From Azospirillum brasilense (GTDB lineage: Bacteria > Pseudomonadota > Alphaproteobacteria > Azospirillales > Azospirillaceae), in assembly GCF_001315015.1 (NCBI RefSeq), contig NZ_CP012914.1, positions 2,941,727 to 3,005,726 of the forward strand: a stretch of 64,000 bases of DNA, written 5' to 3'. Of this stretch, positions 17,421-26,365 are shown in pieces. The position numbers and the translations under genes are program-made. Every line of letters begins with the position of its first letter. Positions within the stretch are counted from its first letter, which is position 1. Under the pieces are notes generated by a model. It had not been told where the DNA came from and made no database searches. It was given only the letters and a program-made list of their open reading frames with translations.

Positions 17421-17463
17421 GGCGATGTGCGGCTTTCAGTCTGATTTTTGACTGGAATTCACA
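17384..17463 (-). repeat. Right end of the transposon with two TnsB-site-like repeats
   Basis: Read on the minus strand from about 17463 inward, the end starts TGTTGTGAATTCC. Two similar words follow in the same orientation: CAAAAATCAGACTGAAAGC (about 17432-17450) and TAAGCATCAGACCAAAGC (about 17387-17404). They share ATCAGAC-(T/C)-AAAGC and are about 46 bases apart, as expected of transposase-binding sites at a Tn7-type end. A third, weaker word (CGGACTGAATTC) lies further in. The exact terminal base could be 17463 or 17466. Confidence 0.5.
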
Positions 17464-17846
17464 ACATCGACGTGCCCGCCGTCAGCCCCGCCGACCTCAG
17501 CCTGCCGCCGCCCGCCGAGGGCAGCGCCGATGTGGCCGCCCGCGTGGCGGTGGCCCGCGCCGTCCAGGCGGAGCGCTACGCCGGCTTCGGCCCCTTTCCC
17601 GAGGGCCGGGCGGTGCGCACCAACGCCGAGGCCGACGGCGAGCTGCTGGAGAAGGCCGCCGCCCCCGACCAGCCGGGCCGCGCCCTGCTGACCGAGGCCG
17701 CGGAGCGGCTGAAACTGTCGGCCCGCGGCTATCACCGCGTCATGCGCGTCGCCCGCACGCTGGCTGATCTGGACGGCGGGAGCGGCGTGCGCCGCCCGCA
17801 CATCGCGGAGGCGCTCGGCTACCGCCGCATCGCCCCCGGACGATGA
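17464..17846 (+). pseudogene. comM: 3' fragment of comM (YifB-family Mg chelatase-like ATPase)
   Basis: The reading frame from the junction gives IDVPAVSPADLSLPPPAEGS, a middle part with LLTEAAERLKLSARGYHRVM, and the typical end EALGYRRIAPGR. This is the C-terminal third of the ComM/YifB AAA+ protein, a helicase that aids branch migration during natural transformation. The Walker motifs and the N-terminal Lon-like domain are absent because the transposon occupies the position before IDVP. The apparent ATG at 17448 is transposon sequence. The rest of comM should lie beyond the left end of the element, outside the window. Confidence 0.85.
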
Positions 17847-17850
17847 GTGT

Positions 17851-18471
17851 TTACTCCGCCGCCACGGCGTTGCCGTGGTTGGAATGATGAGTCCGGTCGT
17901 GCAGGCAGCGGCGCAGACGGAAGGCGGTGATGATGGTCAGCGCGCCATAGGCGATCAGGTAGCTGCCCACGCCCAATGCCAGGGCGAGCAGGCCCAGCGA
18001 CGGCAGAACCCACATGCCGAAGCCGAACAGCACCGACAGGGCGCCGGCCACGCCCCAGGCCCATTTGCCATGGCTGCGGTGCATGCGCCACGCCGTCATG
18101 ATCTTGGCGAAGCCGGTGATGACCGACCAAGCGGCGATCACGAAGACCAGCGCGAACAGGCTCGCCTCCGGCCACAGCAGGGCCACGATGCCCGCCACCA
18201 GACTGACCACACCGTCCAGGATGAAGGGCAGGCTGCGCTCCTGCGCCTGGGCGGCGCGGACGCCACCGACGATGGCGAACAGCCCGTCCATCAACAGGTA
18301 GGCCGCGAGAAGAATCGTCAGGGTGGCGACCGTCGCCCCCGGCAGAAGGAAGGCCAGCAGGCCGAGCATCACCGCCGCGGCGCCGCGCAGCGCCAGCGCC
18401 CACCAGTTGCGCGCCAGCAGATCATTCATGCCCTGGACCCGCCGGGCCTCGTACATCGCCTCCGTAGCCAT
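17851..18471 (-). CDS. HdeD family membrane protein (DUF308)
   Basis: A 206-residue protein with six hydrophobic segments arranged as repeated DUF308 units, e.g. NWWALALRGAAAVMLGLLAF, LPFILDGVVSLVAGIVALLW and GKWAWGVAGALSVLFGFGMW. It belongs to the HdeD acid-resistance membrane protein family; in E. coli HdeD helps at high density in acid, but in most bacteria the role is unknown. ATG 18471 is preceded by GGGGAGACGAG. Its stop is 4 bases from the end of the comM fragment (convergent). It marks the return to core chromosome. Confidence 0.82.
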   Translation of the reverse strand: MATEAMYEARRVQGMNDLLARNWWALALRGAAAVMLGLLAFLLPGATVATLTILLAAYLLMDGLFAIVGGVRAAQAQERSLPFILDGVVSLVAGIVALLWPEASLFALVFVIAAWSVITGFAKIMTAWRMHRSHGKWAWGVAGALSVLFGFGMWVLPSLGLLALALGVGSYLIAYGALTIITAFRLRRCLHDRTHHSNHGNAVAAE

Positions 18472-18622
18472 GTCTCGTCTCCCCTCATCCGTTCGAGTGC
18501 ACCGGGGGCGGGTGAGCGCGCCCCATACATCACGGCAACAGGATCAGGAGGAGTTCGTTGCGGCGGCGGGTTGTTGCGGCGTCGGGATTCGCGCGAAATC
18601 CGTGCGAATGCGTTGGGACAGG

Positions 18623-19285
18623 TCAGTTGTTGCGGCCGTAATCGCCCTTGCTGGGTTCGATGAAGTAGAAGAGCTTCGAGTCGAACTGCATACCCTCGCG
18701 CGGGTTCATCAGCGCCACCTCGGTCGTCAGCCCCTGGGCGTCCAGCACCCGCCATTTGCGGAGCTGGAAGGGCCGGTCCTCGAACACCAGCGTCAGGGTG
18801 CCCTTGCCGGGATCCTTGGTCTCGGTCAGGCTGATCTCCACCAGCCCCGGCGCCTGATAGACGCCGGTCACCGTCACGTCGCCGGATAGCCGGATGTTCT
18901 TGCGCAGGATGAAGTCGGCCAGCGTGCTGCCGATGGGGGCGCTGGACTGCTGCCGCATCTCCCCGTCCCAATAGAAGATGAAGGCGCCGTCGGCGACGAC
19001 GAAATCCTTCACCGGCGGGTCGTACTCCAGCCGCATCCGGCCGGGACGCGCGAGGTAGAAGGTGCCGGTGGTCTGGTGGCCATTCGGGGCGACCTGCACG
19101 AACTTCGATTGCAGCGTGCCGATGCCGTTCAGATAGCTTTCCGCCTGGGCCACCAGCGCCTGGTCCTGGGCGGACAGGGCGGCGGCGCGCGGCGCGGCGA
19201 GCGCGGGATCGAGGGCCGCGCCCGCCGTGGTGACGGACAGAGCGACGGCAGCGGCAGCCAGAATGCGGCGGAACGGGATCTTCAT
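18623..19285 (-). CDS. lolA: Outer-membrane lipoprotein carrier LolA
   Basis: A 220-residue protein with a signal peptide (cleavage after about LAAPRA). The LolA beta-sheet pattern follows: SYLNGIGTLQSKFVQVAPNG near residue 48, then TGTFYLARPGRMRLEYDPP and FVVADGAFIFYWDGE, and a C-terminal FEDRPFQLRKWRVLDAQG. LolA carries lipoproteins across the periplasm from LolCDE to the outer membrane. ATG 19285 starts the signal peptide; longer readings run into the repeat upstream. It is downstream of ftsK, separated by a REP-like repeat, as in many Alphaproteobacteria. Confidence 0.92.
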   Translation of the reverse strand: MKIPFRRILAAAAVALSVTTAGAALDPALAAPRAAALSAQDQALVAQAESYLNGIGTLQSKFVQVAPNGHQTTGTFYLARPGRMRLEYDPPVKDFVVADGAFIFYWDGEMRQQSSAPIGSTLADFILRKNIRLSGDVTVTGVYQAPGLVEISLTETKDPGKGTLTLVFEDRPFQLRKWRVLDAQGLTTEVALMNPREGMQFDSKLFYFIEPSKGDYGRNN

Positions 19286-19378
19286 GATGCCTGCTAGGTA
19301 ACCGGACGTTCCGGGCGGAAATGGGGCGCGGCGGCGGTGGTTCCAAGGAGAAAGAGCGCATTTGCGGACGCTCGCGAT

Positions 19379-19482
19379 GGCCCCCTCCCCAACCCTCCCC
19401 CTCTTCGAGGGAGAGGGGGCTTGGGCAAAGCGGCGGCAGTCCCCTCCCCTGCGAGAGCGGGGGAGGGTTAGGGAGGGGGCAC
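19379..19482. repeat. REP/REPIN-like C-rich inverted repeat, copy A
   Basis: Two GC-rich stem-loops stand head to head between ftsK and lolA. One is CCTCCCCCTCTTCGAGGGAG and its pairing tail, the other CCCTCCCCTGCGAGAGCGGG. An outer C-run/G-run pair encloses both. The same plan with almost the same words recurs at 30121 and 44921, always between genes. It could also act as a transcript-stability or termination structure. Confidence 0.7.
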
Positions 19483-19488
19483 GAGCGC

Positions 19489-22014
19489 TCACTCCTCGAT
19501 GTTGCGGGCCAGCACCTCACGCTTGCCGGCGTGGTTGGGCTTGCTGACCACGCCTTCGGTCTCCATCCGCTCGATCAGACGGGCGGCGGAGTTGTAGCCG
19601 ATGCGGAGCTGGCGCTGGATGAAGCTGGTCGACGCCTTGCGCTCGCGGCAGACCACCGCCACCGCCTTGTCGTAGAGGTCGTCGCCCGACCCGCCACCGG
19701 CGCCCGACCCGTCGTCGAAGGAGCCGCCGTCCTCGTCGTCCTCCTCGGTGATGGCGTCGACGTAGCTCGGCTCGCCCTGCGTCTTGAGGAACTTCACCAC
19801 CTGCTCCACCTCGCCGTCGGCGACGAAGGGGCCGTGGACACGGGTGATGCGGCCGCCGCCGGCCATGTAGAGCATGTCGCCCTGGCCGAGAAGCTGCTCC
19901 GCCCCCTGCTCGCCGAGAATCGTGCGGCTGTCGATCTTGCTGGTGACCTGGAAGCTGATGCGGGTCGGGAAGTTGGCCTTGATGGTGCCGGTGATGACGT
20001 CCACCGACGGGCGCTGCGTCGCCATGATCAGGTGGATGCCGGCGGCGCGGGCCATCTGGGCGAGGCGCTGGATCGCCGCCTCGATGTCCTTGCCGGCGAC
20101 CAGCATCAGGTCGGCCATCTCGTCGACGATGACCACGATGTAGGGCAGTTCCTTCAGGTCGAGCGGCTGCTCCTCGAAGATCGGCTTGCCGGTGTCGGGG
20201 TCGAAGCCGGTCTGGACGCGGCGGGTCAGCAGTTCACCATCGGCGCGGGCCTCGCGCAGGCGGGCGTTGTAGCCCTCGATGTTGCGCACGCCCAGCTTGG
20301 ACATGTTGCGGTAGCGGTCCTCCATCTCCCGCACGGTCCATTTCAGGGCGACCACCGCCTTCTTCGGGTCGGTGACGACCGGCGTCAGCAGATGGGGGAT
20401 GCCCTCATAGACCGACAGCTCCAGCATCTTGGGGTCGATCATGATGAAGCGGCAGCGGTCGGGCGGCAGGCGGTAGAGCAGCGACAGGATCATCGTGTTG
20501 ATCGCCACCGACTTGCCCGAGCCCGTGGTGCCGGCGACCAGCAGGTGCGGGAAGCGGGCGAGGTCGGCCACCACCGACTGGCCACCGATGTCCTTGCCGA
20601 GCGCCAGCAGCAGCTTGCCCGCCGTCTTGTCGAAGACGTCGCCGGCCAGCAGTTCGCGCAGCAGCACCGTCTCGCGCTTGGCGTTGGGCAGTTCGATGCC
20701 GATGACGTTGCGGCCCGGCACCACGGCGACGCGGACCGACACCGCGCTCATCGAGCGGGCGATGTCGTCGGCCAGGCCGATGACGCGGGACGACTTGGTG
20801 CCGGGGGCCGGCTCCAGCTCGTAGAGGGTGACGACCGGGCCGGGATGGACCTTCTGCACCTCGCCACGCACGCCGAAATCGGACAGCACGCCTTCCAGCT
20901 TCACCGCGTTCTCGCGCAGCGCCGCCTCGTCCACCTTCTCGCCGCGCACGCTGGTCGGGACGATCTGGAGCAGGTCGAGCGGCGGCAGCTCGTAGCCATC
21001 CGCCTCCTCCAGATTGAGGGCAGCCTGTTTGGACGGGCGCCCCTGGTCGGCGGCCTTCGTCTTGCCTCCGGCGGGCGAGGTGACCACCGGAACGGCGCGG
21101 GTCTTGGCCTCCACGCGCGGCTCGACGCTGATGGAGTCGGACAGCCGGCCGCGCGGCGCGGCGCGCAGGGTGATGGCGCCGCCGTCCTCGTCGGGCGTGT
21201 CGTCGAGAGTCGGGGCGGCGGTCGTCTTTTCCGCGGTGGCGAGGCTGGGCTCCCGCCGCAACAGGCCGCCGGTCTGGCGGGCGGCGCTGCGGGCGGCCTC
21301 CGCGCCCTTGTCGCGCACGAAGGACAAGCCGGTCCGCGCGCCCCGCCCGAGGCGGGCGAGGCCGGCGGCGGTCTCGCGCAGGCTGGCCGCCCATTCGCGG
21401 ATCGACAGGCCCATGGCGACGAACAGAATCAGCCCGCCGGCCACCCCGGCCACGGTGCCGACCAGCGGATTGCCCGGGCTGCCGAAGAGCAGCCTGCTGA
21501 CCCCGTCGAGAAGCAAGCCGCCGAAGCTGCCGCCCGGACGGCTCTTCAGCGGGTCCTCGCTTCCCGTCCCCATCCCGGCCAGGAACATGGCGACCATGAG
21601 CACGCCCCACACCGCCAGGACGCTGCGGAACAGCGGGTGGCGCACGCTCTTCTGCAAGCTGAGCCGCCAGCCCCACATCATCGGGACCAGCGCCAGCAGA
21701 TAAGCCGCCCAGCCCAGCGACTGGATCAGGACGTCGGCCAAGTGGGCGCCGAACCGGCCGAACAGGTTGTGGATGTGGACGTCCGCCGCCGGAACCGCGT
21801 TCCAGGACGGGTCGGCCGGGTTGTAGCTGCCCAGGATGACCATCAGCACCAGACCGACCACGCCCAGCGCGAAGCCCGCCATCTCGCGCGCCCGCGCCAC
21901 CACGAAGGCGCGCGTGGCGGGCGAGAAGAAGGGCGGCTTCTCCGTCCGTGCTCCGGCGGGCCGCGCTCCGGCGCTTTTGCCGCTTCCGCTGCGGGGGCTT
22001 GCGGGTCGTGCCAT
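19489..22014 (-). CDS. ftsK: DNA translocase FtsK
   Basis: An 841-residue protein. Four membrane segments lie in about residues 45-215, followed by a Pro/Arg-rich linker (about 250-330). The motor has an alpha domain (about 350-420), Walker A LLVAGTTGSGKSVAIN near 505, and Walker B YIVVIVDEMADLM near 635. The gamma winged-helix domain (DKAVAVVCRERKASTSFIQR) is at the C-terminus, where it reads KOPS sites and contacts XerD. FtsK couples chromosome dimer resolution to septation. The length is normal for Alphaproteobacteria and all motifs are intact. It lies between aat and lolA in the same direction. Confidence 0.95.
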   Translation of the reverse strand: MARPASPRSGSGKSAGARPAGARTEKPPFFSPATRAFVVARAREMAGFALGVVGLVLMVILGSYNPADPSWNAVPAADVHIHNLFGRFGAHLADVLIQSLGWAAYLLALVPMMWGWRLSLQKSVRHPLFRSVLAVWGVLMVAMFLAGMGTGSEDPLKSRPGGSFGGLLLDGVSRLLFGSPGNPLVGTVAGVAGGLILFVAMGLSIREWAASLRETAAGLARLGRGARTGLSFVRDKGAEAARSAARQTGGLLRREPSLATAEKTTAAPTLDDTPDEDGGAITLRAAPRGRLSDSISVEPRVEAKTRAVPVVTSPAGGKTKAADQGRPSKQAALNLEEADGYELPPLDLLQIVPTSVRGEKVDEAALRENAVKLEGVLSDFGVRGEVQKVHPGPVVTLYELEPAPGTKSSRVIGLADDIARSMSAVSVRVAVVPGRNVIGIELPNAKRETVLLRELLAGDVFDKTAGKLLLALGKDIGGQSVVADLARFPHLLVAGTTGSGKSVAINTMILSLLYRLPPDRCRFIMIDPKMLELSVYEGIPHLLTPVVTDPKKAVVALKWTVREMEDRYRNMSKLGVRNIEGYNARLREARADGELLTRRVQTGFDPDTGKPIFEEQPLDLKELPYIVVIVDEMADLMLVAGKDIEAAIQRLAQMARAAGIHLIMATQRPSVDVITGTIKANFPTRISFQVTSKIDSRTILGEQGAEQLLGQGDMLYMAGGGRITRVHGPFVADGEVEQVVKFLKTQGEPSYVDAITEEDDEDGGSFDDGSGAGGGSGDDLYDKAVAVVCRERKASTSFIQRQLRIGYNSAARLIERMETEGVVSKPNHAGKREVLARNIEE

Positions 22015-22116
22015 GGGCAGAAGGTCCTCAAGAACGTGCTGAACCGGACCCGTCCTTCGGGGGCGAAAGACCGGGGTAACGTGAGCCGAACCGGGTTGGG
22101 CCGAACCGGGCGGCCC

Positions 22117-23349
22117 TTATCCCAGAATGCGGGCGATGGTGCCGCAGGCGTGGGCGACCGTCTCGGCGTCGTTCACCAGCGCGATGCGGATGAAGGGCGC
22201 GCCGGGATTGGCCTCGCCGGGGTTGCAGCGGGTCAGGTAGGCGCCGGGCAGCACGCGGATGCCGCCCTCCGCCCACAGGCGGCGCGTCGCCTCCTCGCCG
22301 TCGCCGACCTCCAGCCACAGGAAGAAGCCGCCGTCAGGCCGATAGTAGCCGTAGCGCCCCTTCAGCGAAGCCTCCGCCGCGTCGAACTTGGCGCGGTAGA
22401 GCGCGCGGTTCTCCTCGACATGGGCCTCGTCCCGCCACAGGGCGGCGCTGGCCGCCAGCACCGGCAGCGGCATCCCGGCGTTGGAGTAGCTGCGCAGGCG
22501 GGTGAAGCGGGACATCAGCTCCGGATCGCCGGCCACAAAGCCCGAGCGCAGCCCGGCGGCGCTCGACCGCTTGGACAGGGAATGGAAGACCAGGATGTTC
22601 GCCCAGGGCTTCCCGTCATGGGCCAGCCCCGACGCGACCTGGAGCGCGCCGACCGGGGGCTTGTCCAAGTAGATCTCGGCGTAGCACTCGTCCACCGCCA
22701 GGATGAAGCCGTAGCGGCGCGCCAGCCCGATCGCCCGCTCCAGATAGGCGGCGTCGGCCGCCGCCCCCTGTGGGTTGGCCGGAGTGCAGAGGTAGAACAG
22801 CGCCGTGCGCTCCAGCAGCTCCGGCGTCAGCGCGTCGAGGTCGGGCAGGAAGCCGGTCTCGCGGGTGGAGGGCAGGAACACCGACTCCGCCCCCGCCAGC
22901 AGGGCCGCTCCCTCGTAGGGCGCGTAGAAGGGGTTGGGCATCAGCACCGCCGGCTGACGGCCCGCCTTGCTCGGCGGCACGGCCAGCAGGGCGAGGAGGA
23001 ACAGCGCCTCGCGCGTGCCGGACACCGGCAGGACCGACTTTTCGGCATCGAAGAGCCCGTCGGGCAGGGCGTAGCGGCGGGCCAGCCAGGCGCCCACCGC
23101 CTCGCGGAACTCCGGCGTGCCGCCGACCGGCGGGTATTTGCCCCACAGATGGGCGTTGGCGCGCAGCGTCTCGTCGATGATGGCCGGCGGCTGGTGCTGC
23201 GGCTCGCCCACCGACATCATGATCGGCTCGGCGTTGGCGCGCGGCGTCACTCCGGACAGCAGAGCCGCCAGCCGGGTGAAGGGGTAGTCCGACAGCCGGT
23301 CGAGCCGGTCGTTGACGAGAGCGAAGGTGCCGAGGTCCGGGAGCGACAT
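22117..23349 (-). CDS. aat: Class I/II aminotransferase (aat, next to glnZ)
   Basis: A 410-residue PLP-dependent fold type I aminotransferase. Elements include IMMSVGEPQHQPPAIIDETL, then a cofactor-binding region LPVSGTREALFLLALLAV. LYLCTPANPQGAAADAAYLE-type and AVDECYAEIYL motifs follow, and the lysine is in VFHSLSKRSSAAGLRSGF near residue 240. It resembles DapC-type N-succinyldiaminopimelate aminotransferases. In A. brasilense the gene named aat lies beside glnZ, which fits. I chose ATG 23349; ATG 23370 is also in frame. Substrate is not proven by sequence. Confidence 0.85.
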   Translation of the reverse strand: MSLPDLGTFALVNDRLDRLSDYPFTRLAALLSGVTPRANAEPIMMSVGEPQHQPPAIIDETLRANAHLWGKYPPVGGTPEFREAVGAWLARRYALPDGLFDAEKSVLPVSGTREALFLLALLAVPPSKAGRQPAVLMPNPFYAPYEGAALLAGAESVFLPSTRETGFLPDLDALTPELLERTALFYLCTPANPQGAAADAAYLERAIGLARRYGFILAVDECYAEIYLDKPPVGALQVASGLAHDGKPWANILVFHSLSKRSSAAGLRSGFVAGDPELMSRFTRLRSYSNAGMPLPVLAASAALWRDEAHVEENRALYRAKFDAAEASLKGRYGYYRPDGGFFLWLEVGDGEEATRRLWAEGGIRVLPGAYLTRCNPGEANPGAPFIRIALVNDAETVAHACGTIARILG

Positions 23350-23700
23350 GCCGCCGAGAATCCTTTCCATGAGGACGGCCCGAAAAGGCCGGGCCGGCCC
23401 CGAGGGGCACGGCCCGTCAGGGGCCTCTGGGGGCCTCTGCCCGATACGAAACGGAAACGATCCTACCGGCGGTGGAGTCCCGGCACAAGGGCACAAAACC
23501 GGACGAAGCCCGGTCAAGGGAAAGCATACGCCACCCGTTCCGGCGGCCTCGGCGCCGCAGCGAAAAGACTGGCGCGCCCGGCCTCAAGTCACCGGGCAGA
23601 TCATCGATGCCCTGCGGCAAGAAAAAGCGGACGAGCCTTCCCCCCTTGCGGGAGGGGCCGGGCGATGACGCCCCGCCCTGTCCGCTTCCTCCAGGACGCC
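23350..23700 (-). terminator. glnZ-aat intergenic gap with a terminator-like structure
   Basis: This 351-base gap between glnZ and aat (both minus) has no gene I can support. Just after the glnZ stop, on the minus strand, AAGCGGAC pairs with GTCCGCTTTTTC about 55 bases later, enclosing GC-rich inner stems (about 23625-23690). The T-run suggests partial termination after glnZ, so aat may be expressed partly from its own promoter in the rest of the gap. Confidence 0.45.
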
Positions 23701-24258
<558 letters not shown>

Positions 24259-24357
24259 TTACGCAATTCGGGGGCCGCGACGCAGCGCCGCTGGACATCC
24301 GGACCAAGCGGAACGATTGTTCGTACCCGTCTACACTGATCGAAGGGCAGCGCCATC

Positions 24358-25608
24358 ATGACCGAATCGGGCACCACCGCAGCGCAGGAGATCACGACCG
24401 ACGTCGTCGTGTTGGGCGGCGGACTGGCCGGACTCAGCATGGCGGCGGCCCTGGCCACCGCGGGCGTGCCGGTCGTCTGCATCGACCGCGACAGCCCGGA
24501 CCGGCAGGCGGGGGACGAGTTCGACATCCGCACGACGGCGGTCGCCTACGCCTCGATGAAGGTGCTGGAGGGGGCGGGCGTGTGGAAGCACATGGAGCCC
24601 TACGCCGGCCCGATCCTCGACATCCGGGTGGCCGACCAGTTCTCGCCCCTGTTCGTCCATTACGACCACACGGAGCTGACCTGGGACGGCAAGAACCAGC
24701 CCTTCGGCTGGATTCTCGACAACAAGGACATGCGCCGCGCCCTGTTCGCCCGCGCCAAGGAGCTGCCCGGCCTGCACCATCTGGCCCCGGCCCAGGCGGT
24801 GTCGATCGAGCGCAGCCGCGCCGGCGCCACGGTGACGCTGGCCGATGGGCGGGTGGTCAAGGCGCGGCTGGTGGTCGGGGCCGACGGCCGCCGCTCGCTG
24901 GCGCGGGAGAGCGCCGGGATCAAGCTGCGCACCTGGGCCTACGACCAGACCGCGATCATCTGCACGATCCGCCATTCGGAGCCGCACAACGGCGTGGCCG
25001 TGGAGCATTTCCTGCCCAACGGCCCCTTCGCCGTGCTGCCGATGACCGAGAACCGCTCTTCCATCGTGTGGAGCGAGAAGCGGTCGCTGGTCGACATGTA
25101 TCTGAAGCTGCCCGAGGACCAGTTCATCGACGAGCTGACCCGCCGGTCGGGCGGCTATCTGGGCGACATCGAGCTGGTGACCCGGCGCGACGCTTGGCCG
25201 CTGTCGGTCCTGCTGGCCGAGCGCTTCATCGCCGAGCGCGTCGCCCTGATCGGCGAGGCGGCCCACGCCATCCACCCCATCGCCGGGCAGGGGCTGAACC
25301 TGGGGCTGCGCGACGTGGCGGCGCTCGCCGAGGTGATCGTGGACGCCCACCGGCTGGGGCTGGACGTCGGCTCGCCGGAGGTGCTGGCGCGCTTCCAGCG
25401 CTGGCGCCGCTTCGACACGGTGCTGCTGGCCGTGGTCTGCGACGGTCTGGTGCACCTGTTCTCGAACAACATCCCGCCGATCAAGCTGGCCCGCGACGTC
25501 GGCATGGCCGTCGTCAACCGCCTGCCGCCGCTGAAGCGCTTCTTCATGCGGCACGCGATGGGCGTGGTCGGCGAGCTGCCGCGGATGATCAAGGGCGCGC
25601 CGCTGTAA
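24358..25608 (+). CDS. UbiH/COQ6-family FAD-dependent hydroxylase
   Basis: A 416-residue flavoprotein monooxygenase. The dinucleotide fold VVVLGGGLAGLSMAAALA is at about residues 16-33, DG-type motif LVVGADGRRSLARESAG near 170, and VALIGEAAHAIHPIAGQGLN near 297. The last usually reads GDAAH, so Asp to Glu is a small deviation. It adds a hydroxyl group to the quinone ring in ubiquinone synthesis, with an NAD(P)H-dependent cycle. Which carbon (UbiH, F, I, L or M role) cannot be told. It is divergent from glnZ; ATG 24358 follows the glnZ promoter gap. Confidence 0.85.
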   Translation: MTESGTTAAQEITTDVVVLGGGLAGLSMAAALATAGVPVVCIDRDSPDRQAGDEFDIRTTAVAYASMKVLEGAGVWKHMEPYAGPILDIRVADQFSPLFVHYDHTELTWDGKNQPFGWILDNKDMRRALFARAKELPGLHHLAPAQAVSIERSRAGATVTLADGRVVKARLVVGADGRRSLARESAGIKLRTWAYDQTAIICTIRHSEPHNGVAVEHFLPNGPFAVLPMTENRSSIVWSEKRSLVDMYLKLPEDQFIDELTRRSGGYLGDIELVTRRDAWPLSVLLAERFIAERVALIGEAAHAIHPIAGQGLNLGLRDVAALAEVIVDAHRLGLDVGSPEVLARFQRWRRFDTVLLAVVCDGLVHLFSNNIPPIKLARDVGMAVVNRLPPLKRFFMRHAMGVVGELPRMIKGAPL

Positions 25609-25623
25609 GAGCGGTTGAATTCT

Positions 25624-25798
25624 CGGGAGACAACAAGGTCTTCACGGATTTCTCGGATTTAAGCACGGATTACACGGATTTTTATATGGTCTTGCTCAGT
25701 GCCTGCTGATCGAGAAGGCACGCGCTGAAGCACGAACAAAAGAAATCCGTGTAATCCGTGTCAAAATCCGTGCAATCCGTGAAGACCCTGTTGCCCGA
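25624..25798. repeat. Long inverted repeat built of CACGGATT words
   Basis: The left arm (25624-25682) contains GGTCTTCACGGATTTC and then GCACGGATTACACGGATTT. The right arm (25741-25798) is its near-perfect complement, AAATCCGTGTAATCCGTG through CCGTGAAGACCCTGTTGCC. About 58 bases lie between. The arms would form a very long hairpin at the convergent ends of the ubiH-like gene and thpR. It is not a CRISPR: there are two arms only, in opposite orientation, and no spacers. Confidence 0.8.
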
Positions 25799-25812
25799 CA
25801 AGACTTCCGAAC

Positions 25813-26349
25813 TTATCCCAACCCGTATTCCGACAGCGCCTCGTACACCGCGGCCCCCTTGCCCAGGTGGCTGCGGTAGAGCGTGAAGTGATCCACCCGG
25901 ATCGGACCGGCGCGGAACATCCCGCGTTCCTCGACGAAGCGCCCGATCCGGTCCTTCGACGCGTCCTTCAACCGGGCAAGCGTGACGTGGGGCGAGAATT
26001 TGCGCTCCTCCGCCGGCAGGCCGCAGCGGACCAGCGCCGACTCGACCTTGGACTGGAGGTGCGACAAGGCGTCGCTGCGCTCCACCCCGGCCCAGAGGAC
26101 GCGGGCGTTGCGGCCGCTGCCGTACACGCCCACGCCGTCCAGAACCAGATCGAAGGCCGGCGCCGCGATCTGCGCCAGCGACTCGTCGATCTCCGCCGCC
26201 TGATCCTCCGGCACCTCCCCGATGAAGCGGAGCGTCAGGTGCAGGTTGTCCGCGTCGGTCCAGCGGGCGCCGGGCACGCCGCCGCCCAGCCCCGCCAGAC
26301 GCCGGCGCACATCCTCCGGAAAATCGAGGGCGACGAAGAGACGGATCAT
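25813..26349 (-). CDS. thpR: RNA 2',3'-cyclic phosphodiesterase (LigT/ThpR)
   Basis: A 178-residue 2H phosphoesterase with both HxTx motifs: NLHLTLRFIGEV near residue 36 and FSPHVTLARLKD near 120. It opens 2',3'-cyclic phosphate RNA ends to 2'-phosphate. MIRLFVALDFPEDVRRRLAG is the usual N-terminus and the length is normal. It is the last of a minus-strand series that includes the aldo/keto reductase 16 bases upstream and the FIST gene. Confidence 0.93.
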   Translation of the reverse strand: MIRLFVALDFPEDVRRRLAGLGGGVPGARWTDADNLHLTLRFIGEVPEDQAAEIDESLAQIAAPAFDLVLDGVGVYGSGRNARVLWAGVERSDALSHLQSKVESALVRCGLPAEERKFSPHVTLARLKDASKDRIGRFVEERGMFRAGPIRVDHFTLYRSHLGKGAAVYEALSEYGLG

Positions 26350-26365
26350 TGGCTTTCCGGAACGG

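Larger units (their letters stand above)
9815..17463. mobile_element. Tn7-like transposon: core module and right end, inserted in comM
   Basis: This stretch carries tnsA-tniA-tniB-tniQ (minus strand, each overlapping the next by 4 bases), an opposing TnsE-like gene and a second TnsA-like gene. It ends at about 17463, immediately before codons of comM that lack their 5' half. Read inward, the end begins TGTTGTGAATTCC, with the TGT start usual for Tn7-type elements, and two similar words lie just inside it. Acinetobacter Tn6022/AbaR elements also sit in comM, which supports the site choice. The left end and the 5' part of comM are not in the window, so genes before 9815 are probably cargo. Bases 9576-9814 hold no gene I can support. 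Confidence 0.75.

Noticed and set aside
9815..17463. CRISPR-associated transposon
   Set aside because: There are no cas genes and no repeat array in or beside the module. TniQ is of the longer DNA-binding type rather than the short one usual in CAST systems.
25624..25798. Possible CRISPR array, because the CACGGATT words repeat
   Set aside because: The words form two opposed arms with no regular spacers and no cas genes nearby.
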